64,000 nucleotides of DNA from an uncultured Hydrogenophaga sp. (GCF_958439165.1 NZ_OY288129.1:103075-167074), one strand, 5' to 3'. Positions 1 through 8,634 are shown, counted from the first letter of the stretch. The notes: generated by a model from the letters alone, not told the origin. Program-made: numbers and translations.

Positions 1-175
1 GCACCACATCGACAGCCACGATGATCAGGAACAGCTTGAAACCGCCGGAGAGCTCACGAAATGGGGAGGGGAACCACACCAGGAAGACCAGCGCAGCCAC
101 GGCAGCGGCCAGAAGCAGGCTGATCAAAAGGTGTGTTCCGGACCAGCGAAGACGGAAGATGTTTGATGGGCTCAT
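1..175 (-). CDS. tfpZ: Type IV pilin accessory protein TfpX/TfpZ family (N-terminal fragment)
   Basis: The gene runs off the left edge; 58 codons are visible from an ATG at 173-175 reading leftwards. The translation begins MSPSNIFRLRWSGTHLLISL, continues through a hydrophobic stretch, and then shows WFPSPFRELSGG and a segment ending IIVAVDVV. The W-[FY]-P-x-P motif and the VDV at the end of a membrane segment are typical of the TfpX/TfpZ accessory proteins, polytopic inner-membrane proteins encoded beside type IV pilin genes and needed for assembly of the cognate pilin. It lies 19 bp downstream of the PglL-like ligase on the same strand, so the two are probably cotranscribed. The family call rests on the N-terminus and gene context only. 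Confidence 0.75.
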   Translation of the reverse strand, partial: MSPSNIFRLRWSGTHLLISLLLAAAVAALVFLVWFPSPFRELSGGFKLFLIIVAVDVV

Positions 176-194
176 GTCGGCCAGGGAATCAATT

Positions 195-1967
195 TCAGTT
201 CAGAGTTGAAGACGATCCGGAAACAGATTCTTGTGACGGGATGCCATCCAGCCTCGGCTGAACGAACTCTGGCGTGAATTGCACGCTGCTTCGTTTACCT
301 TGGTAGCCAGGCCAGTCGATGGATTGCAGTCGAGGCAAGCGGGCCTGATCATTTTTCCAGATGTACTGCATCAACTTCACATTGTCTTCGGTCAGGATGG
401 CATTGAGACGCATCATCCAGTCTCGTGCACGCTCATTCTGACCCAGTTGCGCGTTGGCCTTGGCGGCAATGTGGTACCCCGCTGGTGACGCAACGGCAGC
501 AGCCACACGGTTGACCCAATCCAGCTTCTCTTCAGTCAGAGTTTCGTCGAAGCGAAGACGGTACAGGGCGAGTTCATCGTGGATCTGGTTGAGAACCAGG
601 GGCGACTTCACGGGCGTCCCAGGGGGTGAGCCGACGCGGGCATTCTCGTAACGCCACTCGGTGTATCGCTCCTGATACGGGAAATAGTCAACACTCACCA
701 GCGCCGCGGCCATAAGTCCGCCGAAACCAGCGACGACCCATGAGTAAGTTGGCCATTCCGACGTGCGTTTCGAAACCGAGTGATGAAGCCACCCGGCACA
801 TATGCCAGCGGGCACCAGGAAGTACAGGAAGTGGTGCGGCAATTCCAACATGGCGTGGATTGCGAAGGAGCCCAACAGGGCCAGAGGAAACACCAGATCA
901 CGCCTTTGATAGACCGCCCGAACACACCGGCAGACCCAGACCGTCGACAGCAGGATCAACAGCGTGGCCAAAGGTAGTCCCACCCAGAGCACGAGGTCGA
1001 GAATCGCGTTGTGGGAATGGGCGAAGCGTTGCCCTATGAACATCTCCGGACGTTCTGCAGCGACTGACGTGTACGCATATCCGAGATCACCTACTCCATA
1101 ACCCCACCAAGGCTCATGACGAACCGCTGCCCAATAGGCTTTCCATGCATCAAGCCGGGCGCCATCAATGGCGGAAAGCCTCGCCTCGGCTTCGGTGGGC
1201 ACGTTCAGCCAATCGGCTACCTTCTTGAATTGAAGTGCCCACAAGAATTGGAACGAACATGTGAACCACCAGATGCCGAGCCAGAATCTGGACGACATCT
1301 GACGCCAGAAAGCGACGGTCAACAAAACAGTGACAAACAGCAGTTCGAGCAGTCCGGCGCGTGACTGTGTGAGCCCCAAACCCATGCCGACCAGCAGGAA
1401 AGCCGCAAGGAACAGCTCCCGGCCCACATGTCCGCGCCAATGCAGCCAGGTCAATCCAATCAAGCCCCAGACTTGGATCGTTGCCAGCTGATTGGGCTGG
1501 AGGATCATTCCGGAAGGCCGTTGGGCTGAGTTGATCTGTGTGACGAGCAGCAGAGTGATCGAATCAAGATCTAGGGAGTACCACTGGTACCACTGGATGA
1601 TTTGAATGGGCACATTGAGCAAGGCTCCCAGTACCAATCCGCCGGCCAGGATTCGGAACAAGCGCTCTCCTGCAGCAGCGCCTGCGTGACCCCAGGCCAT
1701 CGCGACAGCCACCGCAGCGATGTAAAGACTCGAAATCAGCGCTTGCCCGGAGAGGGGAATCACACCTGCAATCCACTGAACCCAAGGCACAAACGCGAGG
1801 AGCGCAAGACCCAGAGTCGCCGGCGTGGCAGGAAGGCGCCAGCGTCCCTGCCATGCTGCCATCAACAAACCAAGGGACAGCACCAGCCCCATCATCAGTT
1901 CATGGTGGAAAGCGCTCCAGGGTAGCTGGTGGTTGGGTACCAACCAGACCAACGCCACGACCATCAT
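195..1967 (-). CDS. pglL: PglL-like pilin O-oligosaccharyltransferase (O-antigen ligase family)
   Basis: Polytopic inner-membrane protein that probably transfers a lipid-linked glycan onto Ser/Thr of type IV pilin in the periplasm. It has about ten hydrophobic segments followed by a roughly 180-residue soluble C-terminal part, as in Wzy_C/PglL enzymes. The conserved loop motif FAHSHNAILDLVLWVGLPL (about residue 315 onward) contains the His pair expected for the ligase. The open frame extends to a TTG at 2042, but that codon sits against the pilin terminator. I place the start at the tandem ATGs at 1967/1964, which gives the usual N-terminus MMVVALVWLVPNHQLPW. Neighbours are tfpZ downstream and the pilins upstream. 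It could instead be a WaaL-type O-antigen ligase, but the pilin context favours PglL. Confidence 0.82.
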   Translation of the reverse strand: MMVVALVWLVPNHQLPWSAFHHELMMGLVLSLGLLMAAWQGRWRLPATPATLGLALLAFVPWVQWIAGVIPLSGQALISSLYIAAVAVAMAWGHAGAAAGERLFRILAGGLVLGALLNVPIQIIQWYQWYSLDLDSITLLLVTQINSAQRPSGMILQPNQLATIQVWGLIGLTWLHWRGHVGRELFLAAFLLVGMGLGLTQSRAGLLELLFVTVLLTVAFWRQMSSRFWLGIWWFTCSFQFLWALQFKKVADWLNVPTEAEARLSAIDGARLDAWKAYWAAVRHEPWWGYGVGDLGYAYTSVAAERPEMFIGQRFAHSHNAILDLVLWVGLPLATLLILLSTVWVCRCVRAVYQRRDLVFPLALLGSFAIHAMLELPHHFLYFLVPAGICAGWLHHSVSKRTSEWPTYSWVVAGFGGLMAAALVSVDYFPYQERYTEWRYENARVGSPPGTPVKSPLVLNQIHDELALYRLRFDETLTEEKLDWVNRVAAAVASPAGYHIAAKANAQLGQNERARDWMMRLNAILTEDNVKLMQYIWKNDQARLPRLQSIDWPGYQGKRSSVQFTPEFVQPRLDGIPSQESVSGSSSTLN

Positions 1968-2045
1968 GGCGAGAACATCTTCGACGGCTATCACTCCATG
2001 GCGAACGGCCGGGGAAAGTGTGGTCAAGGCAACTCCAGACAAAGA

Positions 2046-2068
2046 AAAAGGCCGCTAAGCGGCCTTTT
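2046..2068 (-). terminator. Rho-independent terminator of the first pilin gene
   Basis: A perfect 10-bp inverted repeat (AAAAGGCCGC / GCGGCCTTTT) with a 3-nt loop lies 32 bp past the pilin stop codon. On the minus strand the stem ends in a T-run (TTTTTC). It falls between the pilin and the ligase gene, so pilin mRNA is probably much more abundant than ligase mRNA. Confidence 0.88.
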
Positions 2069-2099
2069 GGGTACCAAACGAGACCTACGGGTCTGGATG

Positions 2100-2579
2100 T
2101 TACTGGCGGCAAGAGCCAGGCAGGTAACGAGCAGGCATCGGGTTGGTGGCAGACGGGCCGCAACGCCATTCTTGGATCACGCGGCCGCCGTCGTTTGCAC
2201 CGTTCAGAGCCGCTCCAGACACGAACGGGGTCAGTGCGATCTGGTTGAGAGCAGAGGTGACATCGCCACCGAGGGCAGCGGCGTTGCCGATGATGGTGAT
2301 CACACCGTTACCGTTGGCGGAACCGGATGCCACCATGCGGGTAGGAGTCACTGCGCAGGCAGCTTGGATCGCCGAGGTGGCGTTGGTGGTCGGGGAGGTC
2401 TGAACCACCTCGGTGATCGAAGTACGGCAGGACGAAGCCGCCAGGATCACTTCCGACACGCGGGCACGGACGGTGTAATCTTGGTAAGCCGGCAGGGCGA
2501 CAGCGGCCAGAATGCCGATGATGGCCACCACGATCATCAGTTCGATCAGGGTGAAACCTTTTTGCAGGGTGCGCTTCAT
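2100..2579 (-). CDS. pilA: Type IV major pilin (PilA-like)
   Basis: 159-residue prepilin with a 7-residue leader MKRTLQK and the class III cleavage site G8|FTLIELMIVVAIIG, including Glu at mature position +5 and the long hydrophobic N-terminal helix. The C-terminal part has four Cys, with the last pair (WRCGP and GSCRQ) bracketing a receptor-like D-region. It is exported, processed by PilD and polymerised into pili, with PglL-like glycosylation likely. A good Shine-Dalgarno (AAGGAG) lies five bases before the ATG. A near-consensus sigma-54 promoter lies about 45 bp upstream of the start codon. It is paralogous to the next pilin gene, with nearly identical N- and C-termini and a variable centre. 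Confidence 0.95.
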   Translation of the reverse strand: MKRTLQKGFTLIELMIVVAIIGILAAVALPAYQDYTVRARVSEVILAASSCRTSITEVVQTSPTTNATSAIQAACAVTPTRMVASGSANGNGVITIIGNAAALGGDVTSALNQIALTPFVSGAALNGANDGGRVIQEWRCGPSATNPMPARYLPGSCRQ

Positions 2580-2622
2580 GGAGACTCCTTAGAGGGGTAC
2601 GGGTTGAGGACGGAGTGACTGC

Positions 2623-2638
2623 AGCAGGTTGCGTGCCA
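2623..2638 (-). promoter_or_regulatory. Sigma-54 (RpoN) promoter of pilA
   Basis: The minus strand reads TGGCACGCAACCTGCT, against the consensus TGGCACGNNNNTTGCW: the invariant GG and GC are exactly ten bases apart, and only one conserved position differs. It lies about 45-60 bp upstream of the pilA start codon. Pilin genes of this group are typically RpoN- and PilR/PilS-dependent. PilR sites should lie further upstream; I could not identify one. Confidence 0.75.
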
Positions 2639-2702
2639 GCCTGAATGGCTGCAATGCCTGCGAGAAAAGTCACAACCCAGCCGCGCAACAGACAAAATTT
2701 GA

Positions 2703-2723
2703 CCTTCTGTCTCCACCAGAAAG
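2703..2723 (-). terminator. Possible weak terminator after the second pilin gene
   Basis: On the minus strand CTTTCTG and CAGAAGG form a 7-bp stem (one wobble pair) with a 7-nt loop, followed by TCAAATTTTGTC. It lies 35 bp beyond the stop codon of the upstream pilin gene. The T-run is interrupted, so the call is tentative. Confidence 0.35.
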
Positions 2724-2757
2724 TGCCAATTTATGTCACACCTCGCTGTTCGACCGA

Positions 2758-3261
2758 TCAGCTGCGGCAGGACCCCGGCAAATATTTCGCTGGCATGGGG
2801 TTGGTACCAGCCGGCCCGCAGCGCCATTCGGAGATCACCTGCCCGCCATGGTTATTGGCGTTGAACGCCGTTCCGCCTGAGACGAAGGGCGCCATCTGGA
2901 TCGCGTTTGCGGTAGCGGTGATGTCACCACCCAGGTTCGCCGAATTGCCCACCACCGTGATGGCCGCTGAAGTGCTGTCGATGCTGGCAGACGAGACCAT
3001 CCGGGTCGGCGCCACCGAACAGGCGGTGGCCAATGCACTCTGCAGTGTGGCCCCTGAATTGCCGTTGAGGATGGTCTCCGTGACCGAACTGCGGCAGGAC
3101 GATGCCGCCAGGATCAGCTCGGACACGCGGGCCCTCACCGTGTAGTCCTGATAGGCCGGCAAGGCCACGGCGGCGAGGATGCCGATGATGGCCACCACGA
3201 TCATCAGTTCGATCAGGGTGAAGCCGCGCTGGATGAGGCGCGATGGAGAAGACCGGTTCAT
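2758..3261 (-). CDS. Second type IV pilin paralogue
   Basis: 167-residue prepilin with an 11-residue basic leader (MNRSSPSRLIQ) and the cleavage site RG|FTLIELMIVVAIIG. The first 50 mature residues are almost the same as in the neighbouring pilin, and the C-terminus again carries EWRCGPAGTNPMPAKYLPGS with a terminal Cys. The middle (about residues 60-130) diverges. The ATG has a strong Shine-Dalgarno (GAAGGAG). The upstream DNA has a TGGCACG element but without a correctly spaced -12 element, so this copy may be expressed differently or weakly. It is a tandem duplicate on the same strand. Confidence 0.93.
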   Translation of the reverse strand: MNRSSPSRLIQRGFTLIELMIVVAIIGILAAVALPAYQDYTVRARVSELILAASSCRSSVTETILNGNSGATLQSALATACSVAPTRMVSSASIDSTSAAITVVGNSANLGGDITATANAIQMAPFVSGGTAFNANNHGGQVISEWRCGPAGTNPMPAKYLPGSCRS

Positions 3262-3404
3262 GCTGACTCCTTCGGAGATGGATGACGACGCGGTGTCGTG
3301 CCACCGAAGGGCTCGATGACTCAGCTTGAGTACCGACTGGCCGGCGCCCCATCCTGGAGGACGATGAGGGTTTGCCGGCGGGAGACAGCCGGTCTTTCCG
3401 GCCC

Positions 3405-4190
3405 TCAGATCTCGAAGGTCTGCCCGGCCTGCAGCCAGCGGATGTCGTGGTCGGCAACGGCCTCGAGTCGATGGATCTCGTCCATGATGAGGGCGGTTTC
3501 AGCGGGCTTGGTGTGGGTGATGCAGATCGGGTAACGGCTGCCCGGGGAGATGGCCGCCAGTTCTTCGGCCAGACTGCCAGGCGAGAGATGCTGGCTGCGT
3601 CGGGCCAGCTCGCTCTCGCGGTCGCTGAAGGCGGTCTCGATGACCAGCTGGGCCACCGGCAGCTGGTTCACCCGGCGCCAGAACGCCGGGTTCCGGCCGG
3701 TGTCACCGCTGAAGACCCAGGCCCCGCCGGAGCCCCAAGCCGCAAAGCCCACGGCCGGCACGCTGTGCACGGCCGGCAGGGCTTCCACCGTCTTGTGCCC
3801 GTCGGTCCAGGTTTCGCCCACCTGCAGTGGCGAAAAGGCCAGCAGCGGCCGTTCCGGGGTGGGTATGCAGGTGAAGTCGGGCCAGATCAGGCCGTTGAAG
3901 AGGTGGGCCCGCAAGGCATCGATGGTCTCCTGGAGGGCGTGCACCGTCACGGCACCAGCGCCGCGGGCCAGGCGGGAAGACGCCACGGCGTCGAGCATCA
4001 GCGGCAGCGCAGCGACGTGGTCCAGGTGTGCATGGGTGATGAACACATGGTCGATCGACGCCATGAGGTCCAGGGGGAGATCGCCCACGCCGGTGCCAGC
4101 GTCGACGAGGACGTCATCGTCCAGCAGGAAAGCGGTCGTTCTGCATCCGTGCGCAATGGCACCGGAACAACCCAGAACCTGGATCTTCAT
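3405..4190 (-). CDS. MBL-fold phosphodiesterase, class II cyclic-nucleotide phosphodiesterase-like
   Basis: 261-residue cytoplasmic metallo-beta-lactamase-fold hydrolase without a signal peptide. The metal site is HAHLDH at about residues 53-58, with later ligands in GDTGRN and in THTKP near the C-terminus. The N-terminal GCSGAIAHGCRTTAFLLDDD and the short HxHxDH loop resemble CpdP-type 3',5'-cyclic-nucleotide phosphodiesterases and the wider RNase Z/PDE branch. Cyclic-nucleotide hydrolysis is therefore an inference. The gene is alone between the pilins and the FHA cluster, 133 bp from the FHA gene, and might be cotranscribed with it. Confidence 0.75.
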   Translation of the reverse strand: MKIQVLGCSGAIAHGCRTTAFLLDDDVLVDAGTGVGDLPLDLMASIDHVFITHAHLDHVAALPLMLDAVASSRLARGAGAVTVHALQETIDALRAHLFNGLIWPDFTCIPTPERPLLAFSPLQVGETWTDGHKTVEALPAVHSVPAVGFAAWGSGGAWVFSGDTGRNPAFWRRVNQLPVAQLVIETAFSDRESELARRSQHLSPGSLAEELAAISPGSRYPICITHTKPAETALIMDEIHRLEAVADHDIRWLQAGQTFEI

Positions 4191-4323
4191 GTCGGGCGCA
4201 ACTCGGGTCAGGTCTTCAGGAGTAAACCGTCAGACTAACCGGTCGGACCTGTCAGGCACAGGACTTATTTGGCAAAAATCCGTTCCGCGGCTGGCCGTGT
4301 GGCCCCGCGTTCCCGGATCAGGG

Positions 4324-4953
4324 TCACTGCAGGACGAACTGCATCTGGGTGCCGGCCAGCTCGAGCAGATCGCCGTCGCGCAACTCGACCGACTCGTCGC
4401 CGAGGGCCTGGCCGTTCACCGAGGGGCGCACGACGCCTTCGACCACGGCAATCACGTAAGCGGACTGGCGCCGGGTGATGGCTGCCACGGCAACACCCGG
4501 CTTCCCGATGGTGGTGACCACTTTCACCAGGGGCACTTCCCGGCCGGCGGCGGAACCGGACATGACGCGGATCGCGGCATTGCCCACCGGGGCGGCGCTG
4601 GAGCCGACCACGCTGCCGGCGTTGATGACCATGGTCTTCTCGTAGGACTCGACCGGCAGTTCAGCACCTTCCTGGATGAACCGGATCTTGTACTTGCCGA
4701 TCTCGACCGTGTCGTTGCTGGCCAGCGGCTGCTTCTTGACCGCCTTGCCGTTGACGTAGGTGCCGTTGGTGCTGTTGAGGTCTTCGATGGTGACGGCTGA
4801 ACCGGACATCTGGAGCACGGCGTGTTCGCCGCTGACTGCCAGGTTGTCGATGACGATGTCGTTGTACGGACGGCGACCGAGGGTGGTGCGGTCTTTGGTC
4901 AGCTGAACTTCCTTGATGACGACGCCGTCGATGGAAACGATCATTTTCGGCAT
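4324..4953 (-). CDS. FHA-domain protein (two FHA-like modules)
   Basis: 209-residue soluble protein that should bind phosphothreonine. The N-terminal FHA domain (about residues 24-95) has LGRRPYNDIVIDN, the conserved Ser/His of SGEHAVL, and NSTNGTYVNG. The C-terminal half (about 140-209) looks like a second, degenerate FHA fold: TTIGKPGVAVAAITRR, then VNGQALGD and LRDGDLLELAG, without the SxxH core. It follows the PP2C gene by 36 bp on the same strand and is probably the reader of the phosphorylation written by the upstream kinase. Confidence 0.88.
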   Translation of the reverse strand: MPKMIVSIDGVVIKEVQLTKDRTTLGRRPYNDIVIDNLAVSGEHAVLQMSGSAVTIEDLNSTNGTYVNGKAVKKQPLASNDTVEIGKYKIRFIQEGAELPVESYEKTMVINAGSVVGSSAAPVGNAAIRVMSGSAAGREVPLVKVVTTIGKPGVAVAAITRRQSAYVIAVVEGVVRPSVNGQALGDESVELRDGDLLELAGTQMQFVLQ

Positions 4954-4989
4954 GGCCGACTCCTGTGTCCTGTCCGTTTTTGAGGTTGT

Positions 4990-5775
4990 TTATCGTCCAA
5001 GCATGCGGGACAGCAGCCCTTTGCGGACTTGTCGATCGCTTGCCTGCGTCAGTATCACCGAAATATTGTCGCGTCCGCCCGAGTCGTTGGCTGCATCGAC
5101 CAGAGCGTGGCATTTTTCCTCCAGTGTGCCCGCCGTGACCAACAGGGTGGCCATGCGTTCGTCACGGACCATGTCGCTCAATCCGTCTGAACAGAACAGG
5201 AACAGGTCGCCGTCCTCGACCCGGAATTCGTTCACTTCGAGCTGGACGCTGTCCTCCACGCCGAGTGCGCGGGTGACCAGATTCTTGTGGGTGGCGTACT
5301 GCGCCTGCTCCAGGGAAATCAGGCCGGCGTCGATCTGTTCCTGCAGCAGGGAGTGATCACGGGTGATCTGGACGAATTCGCCGCGGCGAAGCCGGTAGCA
5401 GCGGGAGTCGCCCACGTGACCGATCATGGCCCGGCCTTCCATGAACACGCCCATGACCAGGGTGGTGCCCATGCCGGCATACCCGGCGTGGGCATTGGCT
5501 GCGTTGAAGATGGAGCGGTTGGCGTTGTCGACGCACACCTCCATGGCCCGGCGCAGTTCGCGCGGGCTGGACTCGAAGCCGCCCTCGGTGATCCAGCGGC
5601 CCAGTTCGGTCTTGATGAAGCCGGTGGCCATGGCGCTGGCCACCTCGCCGGCGTTGTAGCCGCCCATGCCGTCGGCCAGCACGGCAATGTGGGTCTCGGT
5701 GTCCAGGGCCACCGAGTCCTCGTTGTTGTCTCGCACCAGTCCGGTGTCGGTGAGACAGTAGTACTCAAAATTCAT
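4990..5775 (-). CDS. PP2C-family Ser/Thr phosphatase (Stp1/PrpC type)
   Basis: 261 residues, the normal size of a bacterial stand-alone PP2C. All metal-binding motifs are present: VRDNNEDS near the N-terminus, ADGMGGYNAGEVAS, GDSRCYRLR, CSDGLSDMV and GGRDNISVI. It removes phosphate from Thr/Ser and should oppose the receptor kinase encoded 12 bp upstream. There is no signal peptide or membrane segment, so it is cytoplasmic. Order on the strand is kinase, phosphatase, FHA protein, consistent with one operon. Confidence 0.93.
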   Translation of the reverse strand: MNFEYYCLTDTGLVRDNNEDSVALDTETHIAVLADGMGGYNAGEVASAMATGFIKTELGRWITEGGFESSPRELRRAMEVCVDNANRSIFNAANAHAGYAGMGTTLVMGVFMEGRAMIGHVGDSRCYRLRRGEFVQITRDHSLLQEQIDAGLISLEQAQYATHKNLVTRALGVEDSVQLEVNEFRVEDGDLFLFCSDGLSDMVRDERMATLLVTAGTLEEKCHALVDAANDSGGRDNISVILTQASDRQVRKGLLSRMLGR

Positions 5776-5787
5776 GATTGGTCGGCT

Positions 5788-8550
5788 TTATAACCGTATA
5801 TCCGGTTGGTCCGGACCGGGAAACGAATCGGCGGTCGATACAGGGAGGGGTAGGGTCGCTTCGGCCTCGAACGGGCGGTCCTTCGGCGTCTGCTGAGCCA
5901 CCATGGGGATGAGGCGCCGCAGCTCGGCTGCCATCTGCGCACCGGTCTGGAAACGTTCCGCTGGCTGCTTGGCCAGCGCTCGGGCGACGCATTGGCCCAG
6001 TTCAGGCGGCAGGTCGGGCCGCAAGGTGACCAGCGGGGTGGGCGGCTCGTTGGTGATGCGGAACATGAGCGCGGCCAGCGACTCGCCCTGGAATGGGAGA
6101 CGGCCGGTCAGCAGCTGGAACAGGGTGACGCCCAGCGCATAAAGGTCGGCGCGGCCATCCACGCGCTGTCCGGCGAGCTGCTCCGGGGACATGAAACTCG
6201 GCGTGCCCAGCACCAGCCCGGTCTTGGTCCGGCTGCTGTCGGTGACCCGGGCGATGCCGAAGTCGGTCACCTTCACCGCGTCGGTGGCCGGATCGACCAT
6301 GATGTTGGCGGGCTTGATGTCGCGGTGCACCACGTTCTGGCTGTGGGCATGGTCCAGGGCCATCGCCACCTTCTCGCCGATCTCGAGAACGCGGGTGGCC
6401 GGCAGGCGGTCTTCCGGCCGGGTGTGGCGTGTCAGATCGTGGCCGGAGAGCAACTCCATGGCGATGAAGGCCAGGTCGTGCTCCTCACCCGCATCGAAGA
6501 TGGTCACGATGTGGGGGTGCTGCAACCTGCCGGCGGTTTCGGCCTCGCGGAAGAAGCGTTCGCGGGCATCCTGCAGCTCCTGACCCTCGAATTCGGCCGA
6601 CAGCGCCAGGGTCTTGATCGCCACCGAACGGCCGATCTTGGGATCGCGGCCGAGGTACACCACACCCATGGCGCCTTTGCCCAGCGTCTTCTCGACCCGG
6701 TACCGGCCCAGCATCGGCTGCTCGACACCCTGCTCCCCGAGCACCAGCGTGCCGCCGGGGTGGGAGGTGCCGGCGCCGAGCACCACCGCGCCGGCCAGCT
6801 GCCGGGCGCGCTCCAGCCGCTGGGTGGCTTCGGTGTCCCGGGGATCCAGCCGCAGCATGTGCTCGTACACCGCCACCGCCTTGTTGAACTGCCGCTTGCG
6901 CTCGAAGTCCTGGGCCAGCAGGCGCAGGTTGTCGGCCACCGCCTCGGTCAGCGGCACGCGTTGCAGGCGGTCGAACGCCTGATCGAGCTGCCCCTGGCTC
7001 TGCAGCTGCAAGGCCATGAGGCGGTTGGTCTCGGCCGATTCCTGGTCCGAACGCCGCTTCAAGGTTTCGGTCACCAGGAAGCGGCGGGTGGTCAGCGCCA
7101 GATGGCCGGCCAGCAGCAGCACCAGCGGCAACATGAACTGCAGCCACAGTGCGCCCTTGACCAGCAGCAGCCATGAGCCGACCGCCATCAGGATCGTTCC
7201 GCCGGCGGTGAAAGCGGCCGCCGGCGCGGCACGCAACCGTGGCAGCACCAGTACCAGGTACAGGCCAACCAGCAGCACGGCGGCGGTCTCTGCCATGGCG
7301 GCCCAGTGAGGGCGGGAGAAATGGTGCCCTTGCAGGAGACTGGAGACGCTGTGCGCCACGATCGTCACCGGGGCAGTGGCAGACGAGACCGGCGTCGGGA
7401 AGGTGGTGCCGACACCGGCCGCGGTGGCACCGATGATGACGATCTTGCCGGCGTATTTGGCGGCGTTGATCCGGCCGGTCACCACGTCGTAGAAGGAATC
7501 GGTGGCAAAAGGGGGCTGGCCGTCGACGGGTGGATAAAACTGGGGCAACAACAGGCCCGATGCGTCGGTGGCCATGAACTCGTTGCCCAGTCGAATGCCG
7601 GCGCCGGGCACCTGGCTGATGTCGCTGGGCTGCAGGTTCAGGCTGTGCGCCGCCACCGCCAACGACAGCGAAGGCACGGCGAATCCGTCGTAGTCGACCA
7701 GCAAGGGCTCACGGCGCACGGCGCCATCGGTATCCGGCTGCAGGTTGAGGTGGCCGACGGCCACAGCCGGCTCACCCAGCGACGCCAGCGGCTGCAGGCT
7801 GCCCCGGGCCGGCAGGCCCATGCCGGTGATCTGGCCCACCGCATGGCGCTGCGCAAAGGCGGGCAGCGGGTTGTCGAGCCGGCCACGGGGGGCACCCAGC
7901 TCGAACACCGAGCCGAGCACCACATTCCCGGCCTTGTCGATGCTGCGGGCCAGCCGCGCATCGGAGTCCAGCCTGGATTCGGTCTGGCCGATGAAGGCCA
8001 GCAACTGTTCCCGGGACAGGGGCCCGAGGTCGAAGAAGGCGCTGGGCATGCTGGAGCGGCCTTCGATCTGCTCACGCAGATCACGCAGCGGTGCAAGTGC
8101 GCGCTCGCTTTGCGGTTCGACGAAGAAAGCCGTGTGTGCGATGGTCTTGGCGCCACCAGCCACCAGCTGATCGATCAGGTCGGCGTGGACCTCCCGCGGC
8201 CACGGCCAGCGGCCGATGTTGGCGATGCTGGTGTCGTCGATGGCGATGACGGCCACCTGATCGCTGGGCTCGCGCCCGCTGGAGGTGCTGGCCAGGTCGT
8301 AGAAGCGGCGCTCCAGTGACTGCAGCACGTCGGTCCCGAGATACAGCAGCATGACCGCCAGCAGCACCACCGCGCCGACGAGCATGTCGTTGCGGCGGGG
8401 GCCTTGGCGGGACTGGCGCGATGGATCGGGGCGGGACGGCACGGGTCGAACGGGGACAGACGGGGATTCAAGGCCCCGGAACGGGAACAGTCCAGCGAAC
8501 CCGGGCGTGTACCACGGACCATCCGCGCACACGGTTGCATTTTGTTTCAT
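5788..8550 (-). CDS. CHASE2-sensor receptor Ser/Thr protein kinase
   Basis: About 920 residues. A membrane segment near residue 55 (MLVGAVVLLAVMLLYLG) is followed by a periplasmic CHASE2 sensor domain (roughly 75-370, containing VAVIAIDDTSIANIGRWPWP), then three closely spaced membrane helices, a helical TPR-like linker (EHMLRLDPRDTEA) and a C-terminal kinase domain (about 620-890). Kinase motifs are intact: GKGAMGVVY, VAIK, HRDIKPANIMV, DFGIARV and GTPSFMSPEQL. The open frame reaches a TTG at 8568; I prefer the ATG at 8550. The kinase at the C-terminus behind an extracytoplasmic sensor reverses the PknB order. The ligand is unknown. Confidence 0.9.
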   Translation of the reverse strand: MKQNATVCADGPWYTPGFAGLFPFRGLESPSVPVRPVPSRPDPSRQSRQGPRRNDMLVGAVVLLAVMLLYLGTDVLQSLERRFYDLASTSSGREPSDQVAVIAIDDTSIANIGRWPWPREVHADLIDQLVAGGAKTIAHTAFFVEPQSERALAPLRDLREQIEGRSSMPSAFFDLGPLSREQLLAFIGQTESRLDSDARLARSIDKAGNVVLGSVFELGAPRGRLDNPLPAFAQRHAVGQITGMGLPARGSLQPLASLGEPAVAVGHLNLQPDTDGAVRREPLLVDYDGFAVPSLSLAVAAHSLNLQPSDISQVPGAGIRLGNEFMATDASGLLLPQFYPPVDGQPPFATDSFYDVVTGRINAAKYAGKIVIIGATAAGVGTTFPTPVSSATAPVTIVAHSVSSLLQGHHFSRPHWAAMAETAAVLLVGLYLVLVLPRLRAAPAAAFTAGGTILMAVGSWLLLVKGALWLQFMLPLVLLLAGHLALTTRRFLVTETLKRRSDQESAETNRLMALQLQSQGQLDQAFDRLQRVPLTEAVADNLRLLAQDFERKRQFNKAVAVYEHMLRLDPRDTEATQRLERARQLAGAVVLGAGTSHPGGTLVLGEQGVEQPMLGRYRVEKTLGKGAMGVVYLGRDPKIGRSVAIKTLALSAEFEGQELQDARERFFREAETAGRLQHPHIVTIFDAGEEHDLAFIAMELLSGHDLTRHTRPEDRLPATRVLEIGEKVAMALDHAHSQNVVHRDIKPANIMVDPATDAVKVTDFGIARVTDSSRTKTGLVLGTPSFMSPEQLAGQRVDGRADLYALGVTLFQLLTGRLPFQGESLAALMFRITNEPPTPLVTLRPDLPPELGQCVARALAKQPAERFQTGAQMAAELRRLIPMVAQQTPKDRPFEAEATLPLPVSTADSFPGPDQPDIRL

Positions 8551-8634
8551 GCAACCCCGCCCGGGCAACGGGACCAGTCAGGATCGTCGTGCAAAACGGC
8601 ACGATCCTTGTCGACAGACGGCATTTCCATGCAA

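Noticed and set aside
3297..3303. A sigma-54 -24 element upstream of the second pilin.
   Set aside because: TGGCACG is present, but the -12 GC is at the wrong spacing; not annotated as a promoter.
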